NCBI RefSeq assembly: GCF_900112755.1
Contig: NZ_FOMW01000007.1
Location: 124,001 to 188,000, forward strand
Direction of reading: 5' to 3'
Source: Sulfitobacter brevis
GTDB lineage: Bacteria > Pseudomonadota > Alphaproteobacteria > Rhodobacterales > Rhodobacteraceae
Length of the DNA: 64,000 nucleotides
The notes under the pieces are model-generated. The model made no database searches and had not been told where the DNA came from. It saw only the letters and a list, made by a program, of their open reading frames with translations. Positions 1 to 9,099 of this stretch are shown piece by piece (the stretch's first letter is position 1; each line of letters starts with the position of its first letter). The position numbers and the translations under genes are program-made.

Positions 1-1
1 C

Positions 2-301
2 GCATTGAATGCATGGGAAGGCGAGACAGTTGAGCAAGTGAACAGCAACCTTGCTTCCGCACAGGCCACCTTGCACCAGATTGCAGGCAGTGCCGGTTCT
101 TTAGGCTTTGGCGAGCTTGGGACTTGCGCGCGCAACTGTGAGATTGAGATTATTGCCCACCTTGATGGGCCCGATGCCGATTTGGCAATCTGTCCTGGCG
201 AGCTGATGCACCATCTAGATTTGTTCATTTCCGATTGCCGAACCCTGATCGATACCTATGACATGCCGGTTGCACAGCCGGGCATGGCCACGGCGGTGTA
301 G
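2..301 (+). CDS. Hpt-domain phosphotransfer protein (5' end outside window)
   Basis: C-terminal part of a histidine phosphotransfer (Hpt) protein. The frame is open to the left window edge, so the true start is not visible. The motif LHQIAGSAGSLGF matches the Hpt signature, and the phospho-accepting His is encoded at 74-76. Hpt proteins pass phosphate between receiver domains in multistep relays. The hybrid kinase at 2702-5905 ends in a receiver and has no Hpt domain of its own, so this protein is a possible partner, although it lies on the opposite strand. The rest of the protein upstream is unknown. Family call is fairly sure, partnership is inference. Confidence 0.75.
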   Translation, partial: ALNAWEGETVEQVNSNLASAQATLHQIAGSAGSLGFGELGTCARNCEIEIIAHLDGPDADLAICPGELMHHLDLFISDCRTLIDTYDMPVAQPGMATAV

Positions 302-352
302 TCGCCTGGGCGGCCACCCTGCCCGGCACAAATTTTGAACGCGAAATTTTCA

Positions 353-394
353 GCCCTGCCGTTGCTATTGCTTCTGGCGGGGCATTTTCGTTTT
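353..394 (+). terminator. Rho-independent terminator after the Hpt gene
   Basis: An 8-bp GC-rich stem (353-360 with 376-383, one G-U pair) is followed by a T-rich stretch, attttcgtttt. It lies about 50 bases after the Hpt stop codon and is oriented to end that transcript. Confidence 0.6.
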
Positions 395-442
395 CAGGGG
401 CTGGCCCTGACATGGTGGCCAAGCCTGCGTGGTGGATTTGGC

Positions 443-479
443 GATACAAAAAAGCTGTAGACCGAGTAACGGCTACAGC
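443..479 (-). terminator. Rho-independent terminator after the response regulator
   Basis: The inverted repeat gctgtag (454-460) / ctacagc (473-479) is followed on the minus strand by six T residues (448-453). It lies about 50 bases downstream of the minus-strand response regulator and should end the kinase/regulator transcript. Confidence 0.75.
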
Positions 480-526
480 GAATTTTACATTTGCTTTGCG
501 TTTAGGATCGGCAGGAGCAGCTGGCC

Positions 527-889
527 CTACATCGAGGACTTTATGCTGTCGGCCAGCGACATCGGATCGAACGGCTTGCTGATCACATCAACCGCCCCGA
601 TTGACAAAAGCTCTTCGATTTCAGCGTGCTGGGCACGTGCTGTCATGAAAATTGCCGGGGTCTCTTTGAGACCGTCAAGCTGGCGGATCTCTTCGAGCGT
701 CTGCCGGCCGGTCATGCCTGGCATCATCATATCCAGCAGGATAACGTCGGGCTTGAACCCCACCACAGTGGCAAGTGCTTCTTCGCCCGAGCTGCACTGG
801 AGTACATCGAATTCACCGGACAACTCGAGCGCCATCTTAGCAATTTCGCGAATGTCCGCGTCATCTTCAACGTGCAATAATCTGATCAT
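527..889 (-). CDS. Single-domain response regulator (CheY-like)
   Basis: A 120-residue receiver with no output domain. The acidic pocket is in LLHVEDDADIR, the phospho-acceptor Asp is in DVILLDMMMPGMTG, and the conserved Lys is in ISKPFDP. The frame stays open further upstream, but the ATG at 889 is chosen because it begins the receiver fold and has AGAAGGATATC just before it. The start lies about 10 bases after the stop of the PAS kinase at 900-2546, so the two are very likely co-transcribed as cognate partners. Such stand-alone receivers usually shuttle phosphate to an Hpt or act by protein contact. Target unknown. Confidence 0.88.
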   Translation of the reverse strand: MIRLLHVEDDADIREIAKMALELSGEFDVLQCSSGEEALATVVGFKPDVILLDMMMPGMTGRQTLEEIRQLDGLKETPAIFMTARAQHAEIEELLSIGAVDVISKPFDPMSLADSIKSSM

Positions 890-899
890 GATATCCTTC

Positions 900-2546
900 T
901 CAGCCCGAAACACGACGCTGGGCTGCATGATTACCTTTTTCACGGTCATCTTTATCCGAAGGAAGTACGAAATGGAAAGAACTTCCTGACCCGGGATGGC
1001 TTTCAAAGCCTATCGATCCGCCGAGGCTCTCGACAATCGCTTTACAAATGCTCAACCCAAGCCCCGTTCCGCCTTTGCCACTTCGGTCCGAATTTGAAAG
1101 ATCGGCAAAACGTTTGAACACTTTATGCTGATCCTCAGCCGGAATGCCGGCTCCTTCATCACGCACTGTAAGTGTCATGCCGCGAGGACCTTCAACACAA
1201 CTTACGTGAATAATACCATTTGGGCGGGAAAATTTCGACGCATTCGAGATAAGATTAGTGAGAACCTGAATTATACGATTGGGATCGGTATAAATCACTT
1301 CACTACCTTGAACCCCGTCGAATAGAACCCGCTGACCGAAGTTCTTTGTCGTCACAGCACTGGCTGCAATCGCTTCTTTCACAAGCTCATCTAAATCTAC
1401 ATCACACATGGTAAACTCCATGCGACCCGTTGTGATTTTTTCGAGATCGAGAATATCGTTAATAATAAGAACCAATCGGTCCGCATTACGATGGGATATT
1501 TCCAATAGGCTTTTCGCTTTTGATGGCACGTCACCCGCGGCACCTGACAGCAGCAAACCCATCGATCCTTTGATTGACGTCAACGGTGACCGCAATTCGT
1601 GGCTTACCATCGAAATGAAGTCGGCCTTCAGCTGTTCTTGTGCCAGGCGATCCGAAATGTCGTTGAGCAAAATTAGGAAACGGCCACTGCTGCGTTTATT
1701 GCGCAGCAATTTAATGGTCACGTCAAAGTGCGAGCCCAGAACTGACATCTCGTGATGTGCAATTAACTCGCCAGTGCGGTGCAACGCGGCGCAAGCGTCC
1801 AGAATCGGGCCTGTTTCCTGCTCGACCGCCAGATCGACCAGTGATTTCTCGCTATACTCGTTCTCGCTCCAACCAAATCGCGCCATCGCTGTGCGGTTCA
1901 TGTAGCGGAAGTGCAATGTTTTTTCATCGACGATCCAGACGTCATCGCGCAATTCATGCAAAGTCAGGGCCGTATCCCGCTCAGCCAGTAGTTTTTTGTG
2001 CTGCGTTACATCGGTGCGCGCGGAAATAGATCCACACCAGTTACCCTTCTCATCCATCAGCGGCAGAACTGTGGTTTGGGTATAGAAAATAGTACCATCA
2101 GCACGGCGTAACGGCGTTTCACCTTGCCAGGAGCGCCCCTGCTTGATCTCGCCAAGAATGCTGTTGGTGAAATCATGGTCATCAGGGTCGTACAGATGCG
2201 ACACTGGTTGGCCGATCAATTCCTCGCGCGAAAAGCCCGTGAGTTTCAATAAGTGATCGTTGACCTCCGTCAAAATGCTGTTCTGATCAACGACATTTAC
2301 GATTGCATGCAGGTCGAGCACGGCCAATCTTTGCAGAAGCGTTCTCTCAGCGTTTCTCGCACTCCGGCGCACTGATTTTTGAACCAATAGAATAGGCACA
2401 ACGCTGGCAAGCGCGATGGCCCCGAACGCGGGTAATGCGCTTGTGCTACCTAATAGCGCGGTCGTGACACTGTGCCAGCCACCGGCAAGCACCGCGCCGA
2501 GAGCCAAACCACCCACTGTCGTTTTAAAATGTTCTAACTGCGACAC
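900..2546 (-). CDS. Membrane PAS-PAS sensor histidine kinase
   Basis: Sensor kinase of about 548 residues. Two hydrophobic segments near the N-terminus are followed by two PAS-type domains (roughly residues 75-180 and 185-300), a HisKA domain with the H-box FISMVSHELRSPLTS, and an ATPase domain with N-box NLISNASKFS, G1 box DEGAG and G2 box GTGLGL. All catalytic boxes look intact. The GTG at 2546 is preferred: GAGG lies eight bases before it, whereas the longer TTG start at 2615 has no visible ribosome site. The H-box and ATPase core resemble those of the hybrid kinase upstream (2702-5905), which suggests duplication. The response regulator follows after about 10 bases. Signal unknown. Confidence 0.88.
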   Translation of the reverse strand: MSQLEHFKTTVGGLALGAVLAGGWHSVTTALLGSTSALPAFGAIALASVVPILLVQKSVRRSARNAERTLLQRLAVLDLHAIVNVVDQNSILTEVNDHLLKLTGFSREELIGQPVSHLYDPDDHDFTNSILGEIKQGRSWQGETPLRRADGTIFYTQTTVLPLMDEKGNWCGSISARTDVTQHKKLLAERDTALTLHELRDDVWIVDEKTLHFRYMNRTAMARFGWSENEYSEKSLVDLAVEQETGPILDACAALHRTGELIAHHEMSVLGSHFDVTIKLLRNKRSSGRFLILLNDISDRLAQEQLKADFISMVSHELRSPLTSIKGSMGLLLSGAAGDVPSKAKSLLEISHRNADRLVLIINDILDLEKITTGRMEFTMCDVDLDELVKEAIAASAVTTKNFGQRVLFDGVQGSEVIYTDPNRIIQVLTNLISNASKFSRPNGIIHVSCVEGPRGMTLTVRDEGAGIPAEDQHKVFKRFADLSNSDRSGKGGTGLGLSICKAIVESLGGSIGFESHPGSGSSFHFVLPSDKDDREKGNHAAQRRVSG

Positions 2547-2701
2547 AATAATCGCCTCGCTAATGATATCGGTTGAGGGGAGCCAGCCAGTCTTCGTTGC
2601 TGGTCCACTAATCAATTACGTACATTTCAAATCAAGTTGGCAAAAATGGGGCAAAAAAGAAATATCGCTGTTTTTAAACATGCTGCGCTCCCTTCAGTCG
2701 G

Positions 2702-5700
2702 TCAAGATGCCTGCTCCCGCCAAGTCGTTATTGTCTCGACAATATTCGACAAGTCAGTTTTTGATTTAACAATATTTTTTAGAATGCGATCGTCATGCTT
2801 TCGGTCCGCGTCGGCCGAAAGGCTGAACATTCTAGCTTGAGGTTGGGCTATCTCGATCTCATCCAAAAGCTCCGACGCGTCACCATCCGGTAACATCCAG
2901 TCCAGAATTATGATATCGATCGTCTCTTTCCCGATGATTTCTCGCGCCTTCGCGACGCTCGCAACATTTGTGACCTGCGCGAAATGCTCCAATCCCGTCC
3001 GCACCACTTCGGCGAAATCGGGGTCATCCTCAAGATGCAGAACCTTCAACTTCCGGCTATCGATCTGCTCGACAGGACCATTGTGAGCGGCGTCTGCTTC
3101 CTCTTCGGTCATGGTGACGGGCACCGTAAACCAGAAGATAGTCAGCCCGTCAGGATTGCTCTCGAAGCCCATCTTGCCGCCATGGCGCAACACGATTTGC
3201 TTAGAGATATTCAGCCCCAGACCTGTGCCGCCTTTTGCGCGCGTGTCCGACGAATCGGCTTGAGAGAAGGCTTTGAATATCTGTGCCTTGAAGCTCTCGG
3301 GCACCCCTGGTCCGACGTTTTGCACGTAGAACACCGCGAGGTCGCCAACTTGCTCCACTTTCACGAGAACTTCGGTATTATCCCACGAGTATTTGCACGC
3401 ATTTGAAATTAAGTTGGCCATGACCTGCATCATACGCCCTCGATCTGCGTGAATCGTTAACCGCAGATTGGGCAGGTCGCAGCGCAATGTCGTTTTATGT
3501 TTAAGTGCAAAAGGCGACATCTCCCTGATCGAGGCTTCGACGATTTCTCGAACTCTAATATCTTCATTATTATAGGAAATACTCCCCGAAGATATCTTTT
3601 CTAGATCAAGAATATCATTCACGATCAAAGTAAGCCGGTCAACATTGCTGGTCGCGATCTCAAGCAAGCGCATGCCGGCGGGCGCCAGTTCATCCTTCAC
3701 GGAGGCTGTGAGCAATCCAAGCGCACCTTTGATTGAGGTAAGCGGTGTGCGCAACTCGTGGCTGACTGTTGAAACAAACTCGCTCTTCATCTGATCCAGA
3801 TGTTTTTGGTCGGTGATGTCGTTGATCTGCGTGATGAAAAAATTGCCTTTGGCATTTCTGTCATAGGCCCAAGACGTGTTGAAAAGCCCCCACCTCTCGC
3901 TGCCGTTTAAATGCTTGATGCGATGCTCGCCCCGATACGGGTCAGTCGAGCCTTCCGCCATCAGCGCGCTAACTGCCGAGTAAATCTGTTTCAAGTCTTC
4001 AGCTGGCACAAGATCTTGCAAACGGAAGCCCGATAGCAATTGTTCCTGTGTCCGACCGCATAGGGCCCCCAGCGCCTCGTTGACGCCAATAAATTCGCCC
4101 CGCTCGTTGGTCATTGCCATGCCAACCGGGGCTTCGGACAAGACCAAGCGGAAACGCGCCTCACTGGTTTCCAGCGCGTTGCGAGCATGGTGCACGTCGG
4201 TCACGTCTGTTTGCGTGCCAACCATCCGCAAGGCACGACCGTCGCTGTCGCGCTTAATGACCACGGCGTCAGATTTCATCCAACGCCAGCGGTCATCTCC
4301 AAAACTCATTCGGTACTCCGAAATCGAGCGGTCGTTGCTGCCTTCAATGCAAGCTTTGTCTGAGGCAAGCAAAGATGGCAAATCTTCTGGATGGACCCGA
4401 GCTAGAAACAGCTGCTGGGTATCTAGAACGGCAGCGGCTTCGTCTATCCCCATGATTTGACACCATGTTTCAGACACGATTGACCTGCCGGTAATCAAAT
4501 CGACCTCGAAGATGCCAATCTCGGCCCCGTCGAGCGCCATGTCAAACCGGCGCTTGGTCTCCTGCATCTCGCCAACAGCTTTGGTTTCGGCTGTAATATC
4601 GCGGGCAATCACAGTGGTACGGCTGACGTCGTTCAAAGTTGTCCAGCCATTACTTTGAATGTCGAGCTGCAAATGGGCACCGTCACGGGTGCGCCCTGTC
4701 GCGTTGTGACGCGCCACGCCCTCTTCAAGATCGACATTGGTGACGAAGGCCTCGAACAACTGGCCCAGCATTTCTTGATCACTGTCATAGCCAAAACAGG
4801 CGACGGCCGCCTGATTGGCCGAAATCACCCGGTTGTCGGCATCAAGAATGAACACAGGCGTGACCGCATTTTCCATGATCGATCTGTTTTCGTCTTCACG
4901 CGCGCTGACTTGGCGGCTGCGCAGTGCAGCGACCTCCGTCAGCGCATCGCTGCGCAAACGCATATTCCTAAGCAGGTAAGCCAACATCGCGGTCAATAAC
5001 AAACCGCCCACAAGGATCAGGTAGGCTGAGCTGTCCTTGAAAACGACATCGAAATCTGTGGTGCTGGAAAACTGGATTGTCCATGTCCGGCCATAGAGTT
5101 GCATCGTGTGGAGGTCAGCAAAGCGGCCCAAGGCCTCGCCCGGCTGGCTGCTGTCGTAGATCAGTTTTTCCGGCGCCAACTCTGCCCCATCATAGACGCT
5201 GAGGTGATAAAAACGCCCCTCATCCGCAGAGAGATTGCTCAACAGGTTCACGCCGATAAACGGCGCATAAACCCAGCCCCTAAACGGGCCGCGTTCGGCA
5301 GCGCCAGCGGGCGCGTCAAAAACCGGACGCAGCAACAAAAAGCCAGGCTGCTTTGTTGCGTCCTGTACCAGCAGAATGCGTGGAGTAAGCCGCGCCTCTC
5401 CAGTCTCGCGCGACTCCGTCGCCGCCCATTTCCGCCCCTCTTCAAAGGAGATATCGAGCCCGAATGCCTCTTTATTGATGCCGCGAGGATAGATGTATTT
5501 TATGACAAACCGCTCTGGCCCGTCCGTATCTGGAAACACGTTGAAACGCTGCCCGCCATTGAGCTCGACCTCACGCATCAATTGTTCTTCTTCGCCTCGC
5601 TGGATCGGCACGATAAAGCCGACACCATTAATGCCTGGCAGGTTTCGCTGAACGTCCAGCGTTTGAACGTAGCGTTCAAAGTCGGGCGCGGTTACTTCAT

Positions 5701-5905
5701 CTGAGGCATTGATAAGAGCAGCGGCACCGTTCAAGGTCTGCATGTACAAGGACATCCGGGCGGAAAGGTCTTGAGCCCCGGTCGAAGCAATCTTCAGGAA
5801 CTGCCGTTCAGCGGCACTATCTGCGGCCTTTTTCGCACCAAATGAGAGCCCCAGCGTCACGGCTAGAGCGATGCAAATAAGAAGAATTTCTAGACGCCTA
5901 AACAA
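2702..5905 (-). CDS. CHASE/PAS hybrid histidine kinase with C-terminal receiver
   Basis: A 1067-residue hybrid kinase. TM1 is about residues 7-24, a periplasmic CHASE-like sensor spans about 60-270, and TM2 is about 293-313. Three PAS domains follow (345-455, 460-575, 585-705), then HisKA (VSTVSHELRTPLTS, His716), the ATPase domain (N-box NLISNACKYS; G2 box GTGLGL) and a receiver with Asp1002 in IIILDWMLPDG. The G1 box reads NVGPG where most kinases have DxGxG, so an Asp that contacts adenine appears replaced by Asn. The start is TTG with AGGAAAG about nine bases before it. CHASE domains sense small extracellular ligands; this ligand is unknown. It heads the minus-strand kinase/regulator group. 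Confidence 0.88.
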   Translation of the reverse strand: MFRRLEILLICIALAVTLGLSFGAKKAADSAAERQFLKIASTGAQDLSARMSLYMQTLNGAAALINASDEVTAPDFERYVQTLDVQRNLPGINGVGFIVPIQRGEEEQLMREVELNGGQRFNVFPDTDGPERFVIKYIYPRGINKEAFGLDISFEEGRKWAATESRETGEARLTPRILLVQDATKQPGFLLLRPVFDAPAGAAERGPFRGWVYAPFIGVNLLSNLSADEGRFYHLSVYDGAELAPEKLIYDSSQPGEALGRFADLHTMQLYGRTWTIQFSSTTDFDVVFKDSSAYLILVGGLLLTAMLAYLLRNMRLRSDALTEVAALRSRQVSAREDENRSIMENAVTPVFILDADNRVISANQAAVACFGYDSDQEMLGQLFEAFVTNVDLEEGVARHNATGRTRDGAHLQLDIQSNGWTTLNDVSRTTVIARDITAETKAVGEMQETKRRFDMALDGAEIGIFEVDLITGRSIVSETWCQIMGIDEAAAVLDTQQLFLARVHPEDLPSLLASDKACIEGSNDRSISEYRMSFGDDRWRWMKSDAVVIKRDSDGRALRMVGTQTDVTDVHHARNALETSEARFRLVLSEAPVGMAMTNERGEFIGVNEALGALCGRTQEQLLSGFRLQDLVPAEDLKQIYSAVSALMAEGSTDPYRGEHRIKHLNGSERWGLFNTSWAYDRNAKGNFFITQINDITDQKHLDQMKSEFVSTVSHELRTPLTSIKGALGLLTASVKDELAPAGMRLLEIATSNVDRLTLIVNDILDLEKISSGSISYNNEDIRVREIVEASIREMSPFALKHKTTLRCDLPNLRLTIHADRGRMMQVMANLISNACKYSWDNTEVLVKVEQVGDLAVFYVQNVGPGVPESFKAQIFKAFSQADSSDTRAKGGTGLGLNISKQIVLRHGGKMGFESNPDGLTIFWFTVPVTMTEEEADAAHNGPVEQIDSRKLKVLHLEDDPDFAEVVRTGLEHFAQVTNVASVAKAREIIGKETIDIIILDWMLPDGDASELLDEIEIAQPQARMFSLSADADRKHDDRILKNIVKSKTDLSNIVETITTWREQAS

Positions 5906-6198
5906 GGCAATACTTTCCTACTCGCGCTTCCCCCCGCCCCACAAAAAATGGACGACATTTTGAGCAGCGCACCACACTAAACACTCCTTCCACCTATATG
6001 TAGAAGCAGCTAGTCCAACAACCGTTATTTGGCCGAAGTGTTTATATCCGGCAAAGATTACACCACAATTTCCCTTATTTTTGCATCATAAAGTGCACAA
6101 ACACAGTGCTTGGGGCCGAGCTGGACCTGAACATAATAATGCAGTCCATGACGTATCATCAGGGGCTGCAAGATTGTGTCGTAACCAGGGCTTCGCGT
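5906..6198 (-). other. Intergenic region upstream of the hybrid kinase
   Basis: About 293 bases between the hybrid kinase start and the end of the decayed dehydrogenase. Apart from the AGGAAAG ribosome site of the kinase at its left edge, I see no gene and no convincing hairpin. It presumably holds the kinase promoter. Confidence 0.4.
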
Positions 6199-7046
6199 TT
6201 ATTGACGCAACATAACTTTGCCTGCCCACGCCGGTGTCAGTGCCGCTTGGATCGCAGACGAAACATCCTCCAACGCAAACAAGCCGCCGTCCTCCAGCAC
6301 CAACAGCCCCGATGCGACCAAGGTCACCAATTCCGTGATCAGACGCGTGCGTTGTTTGGCAGGCATTTGCTGACTGACCCGCGACCTCCAGAAGCCTTTG
6401 ACCGTGATGTGTTTCATAATCAATACGCCCGAGTTAAACGGCATCGGCGCACCGGTCGCGGTACCAAACACCACAAGTTCACGGTCAACGCCCAACAACT
6501 CAACCAGACTTGCGCTGATGTCGCCACCAACGGAATCAATCGCCGAAAACGCGCCAGCATCACCGATCAACGCGCGCGCTTTCTGCTTCCAGTCGGCGTC
6601 CGACGTCGGCAGGACATTATCGATGCCAAGGGCTGTCAACTCGGTCACCGCTTCATCGCGCCGCACAAGGTTTAGCAAGTTGATGCCGCGCACCTTGGCC
6701 AAAGTTGCCATGACCTTACCAACCGCGCCGTTTGAGGCAGTTTGAATGATCCAATCGCCTTTTTGCGCCTTCAACGTTTCAAGCAACGAAAGCGCGCTGA
6801 ACGGCATGGCAATCAACTGGGCACCAGCCGTATCAGAGACAATCTCAGGCAAGGGTAAAACGCCATTCGCGGAAGCCGTGAAAAAAATTCGGCCCACGCA
6901 CCGTGAACCCCCGTGACGGCAACGCGCTTGCCGACCATTGCCGCATCGACGCCCTCGGCCACAGCCTCAACCGTGCCCACAGCCTCGGACCCGCCGATCC
7001 CGTCCGGCAATTCAGGCTCGAGTGGTCTCTGCCAGCGCCTGCTCAA
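6199..7046 (-). pseudogene. Medium-chain dehydrogenase/reductase, truncated and frameshifted
   Basis: Remnant of an NADPH-dependent zinc-type or enoyl-reductase-like dehydrogenase of the MDR superfamily. The start of the preserved part, from PLEPELPDGIGGSEAVG to VHGAWAE, lies in one frame. The rest (FFTASANG onward, with the nucleotide-binding segment IIQTASNGAVGK) lies in another. The shift falls at a run of seven A (plus strand 6881-6887), where six would keep the frame. The usual first 50 or so residues are missing: the preserved part begins directly inside the 3' end of the tetR remnant, which suggests a deletion between the two genes. Not expected to make a working enzyme. Confidence 0.8.
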
Positions 7047-7593
7047 GCGGCGTCTGGCTGCGGGACAGTTTGGAAAGAAATGCAGCGCCTAGCCATTTGG
7101 CATAGAGCATCTGCGCCGTCACCAACGTGTCGGGGAATTTGCGGACAGTTCCATCAGCGCTGCCCTGCTCCAAAAGCGTGGCGATGCGGTCGACCAACTG
7201 GGTGAAGCCAGCGTTCAGCGTCTCGCGCATGCTATCGGACAAATCCGCCACCTCGGACCCGAGCTTGACCACCAAGCGCTGATTGGCGATTCCTTCGGAG
7301 CTAGCTTGTGCCAGTCAAGCCGCCTAGACCGCATCCAGCTTTTCTGCAGCGATGCTATCAGTGTCAATTAGTGCTTCAAAACGCGCGAGTTAGTGATCAA
7401 TATAATCTTGCCAAAGCGCTTGGCCAAATGTCTCTTTTGCTGAGAAATAACAGTAAAACGAGCCCTTTGGCACTCCACACTCGCTTGGAACCCTAACAAG
7501 GCCGACTGGACCGAAACCGTGTGTGGCGAACAGTGGCTGCCCTGCGGTGAGTATCCGGTGTCGCGCCTGATCTGATTTTGTCTGCTCTGTCAT
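7012..7593 (-). pseudogene. TetR/AcrR-family regulator with three in-frame stops
   Basis: The N-terminal helix-turn-helix region is recognisable (GFGPVGLVRVPSECGVPKGS, then FYCYFSAKETFGQAL), starting at the ATG at 7593. The C-terminal ligand domain (VVKLGSEVADLSDSMRETL and onward) is also typical of the family. Both halves are in the same frame, but three stop codons interrupt it: TAA at 7390-7392, TAG at 7324-7326 and TGA at 7315-7317. This is nonsense decay, not a frameshift. TetR genes of this type often control an adjacent dehydrogenase, and here the neighbour is also broken, so the whole regulatory unit appears dead. Confidence 0.85.
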
Positions 7594-7671
7594 GGTCAAC
7601 GATCCAGCCAATAACAGACCGGTTGTCTGCTGGACGTTCACCAAGACGTGACAACAGATGCTGCACCCAGC

Positions 7672-7708
7672 CTGAAACAAAACGGCAGAGCGCTAAACGC
7701 TCTGCCGT
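7672..7708 (-). terminator. Rho-independent terminator after tadG-like gene
   Basis: A perfect 11-bp stem (7682-7692 with 7698-7708, loop of five) is followed on the minus strand by TTTTGTTT. It lies 26 bases after the stop of the TadG-like gene and ends the tadE-tadG transcript. Confidence 0.85.
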
Positions 7709-7733
7709 GAAATCGCAAGTCAATCGGGTTGGC

Positions 7734-9098
7734 TTAGTTCACCATCCGGAAGTAAGAGGCGCGATAAGCATTTTCCATGCCGTGGTTGCGGCAGTACCCC
7801 ATCTCCATGTTGCTGGTTCCATCGATCCGGCCCTTGGAGACGAATGACACACCTTGGATGCCGTTCGCACCCGCTGCAAAGGTGATATCTTTTAGCGCAA
7901 GGATCTGACCGTTGAAGGCTTCCAGCGACGAGGCTGCACTAAAGCCGCCGAGTGTCATCAGCGTGGCCCCACCGCCCGGCGCACAGTTGTCGTTTCTGCC
8001 GATCTGCATGTGAGACGTGCTCAGGGATTTGATTCCAGTGTTTGTCGTCGCGATTACGACATCCTCCAAGATCACCCCGTTCGCAAATGTTATTTCGCAG
8101 TTCGAGACAAAGACGAACGAGCTGTAGGTTCCTGCCTTCAGCGTTTGCTTACCACCGCCCGCACAGCGCAAGTAATTCACAGCATTTTTTTCGAAGTGAT
8201 AAGGAGTCAAACCGCTCCCTGTAATCTTTTTACCGGTGTCATCAACCGGGTTCGCAAGCGCCACATCGTAAGGCGATCCTGCATAAATGTAGGGCGGCAG
8301 ATGTTCAGGCTCGGCGGTCCAAAAGCTGTCAATGATGGATGGCAACTGGTTAAGCAGCCGCAGGCGATAGGCGCCCGCACGCAGCGCTGATTGCAAGCCC
8401 TCGTTTTTTTCAAAGCCCGAATTTGGCATGTCCAGATTGTCGAGGTCAGGCATCGACACCACGGTCCCCGGCTCGAAATAGTTGTTCTGGTTCATGCTCA
8501 CGTATTGGTTGGAATGAATGCAAAACCCTTCGGAGAACGAGTTGTTTGACTGAATATCCACAACCCCGTCCGCGACAAAGCCTTCGCTGAAACAAGGCGG
8601 GTAATATGTCGAGTAGACTGACTCTGCGCCAATGTTCAACTTTGGCTGGCCCAAGATATGCATCATCAGATTGCGCGACGCATTGCCACGATCCTCGGTC
8701 ATCTCGGCACGAACCCGCACGGCAGTTTTCGAGTTCACATCCGAAGTGAAAACCCAATTGGTTGCATCCCACGTGCCAAACGTCACGTCGGCATCGTTTA
8801 GCGCCACTGTGCCGAACCGTTCGCTCGGCAGCATCTGGACGATGGTTTCTAGCGCCTTTTGCCGGGACGCCGCAGGCTCTTCCTTTTCTCTCGTGTAAAG
8901 CGCGGCATGGGCGGCGGTATCTGCTGCCACCTGCAGCTGCGTCCGTTCCGAGATCGCTTTGTTATAGTCAACCGCAAGGCCGCCCAGCATGATCGAGACC
9001 AGAAGAAAAGACAGGGCAAGCAGTGTCGCGGTCCCGTCTTCATCTTCAATAAAGCTGGTGGATTTTGATAGATTAGGGGAGAGGTCTGACTGTTTCAT
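7734..9098 (-). CDS. TadG-like pilus assembly / surface protein
   Basis: A 454-residue protein with one N-terminal membrane segment (about residues 24-45, TATLLALSFLLVSIMLGGLA) preceded by acidic residues and followed by a helical region with AADTAAHAALYTREKE. This is the TadE/TadG-type pilin-like N-terminus. The large C-terminal part is exported and rich in Asn, Ser, Gly and beta-strand-like stretches. I see no von Willebrand A domain, which many TadG proteins carry. The gene starts one base after the stop of the TadE-like gene, so the two are translated together. No Tad ATPase, secretin or Flp pilin gene lies in the window, so this is an orphan pair. Confidence 0.75.
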   Translation of the reverse strand: MKQSDLSPNLSKSTSFIEDEDGTATLLALSFLLVSIMLGGLAVDYNKAISERTQLQVAADTAAHAALYTREKEEPAASRQKALETIVQMLPSERFGTVALNDADVTFGTWDATNWVFTSDVNSKTAVRVRAEMTEDRGNASRNLMMHILGQPKLNIGAESVYSTYYPPCFSEGFVADGVVDIQSNNSFSEGFCIHSNQYVSMNQNNYFEPGTVVSMPDLDNLDMPNSGFEKNEGLQSALRAGAYRLRLLNQLPSIIDSFWTAEPEHLPPYIYAGSPYDVALANPVDDTGKKITGSGLTPYHFEKNAVNYLRCAGGGKQTLKAGTYSSFVFVSNCEITFANGVILEDVVIATTNTGIKSLSTSHMQIGRNDNCAPGGGATLMTLGGFSAASSLEAFNGQILALKDITFAAGANGIQGVSFVSKGRIDGTSNMEMGYCRNHGMENAYRASYFRMVN

Positions 9099-9099
9099 A

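Noticed and set aside
300..510. Extra gene between the Hpt protein and the response regulator
   Set aside because: The stretch is occupied by two oppositely oriented terminators and open frames there cover the hairpins without any family match.
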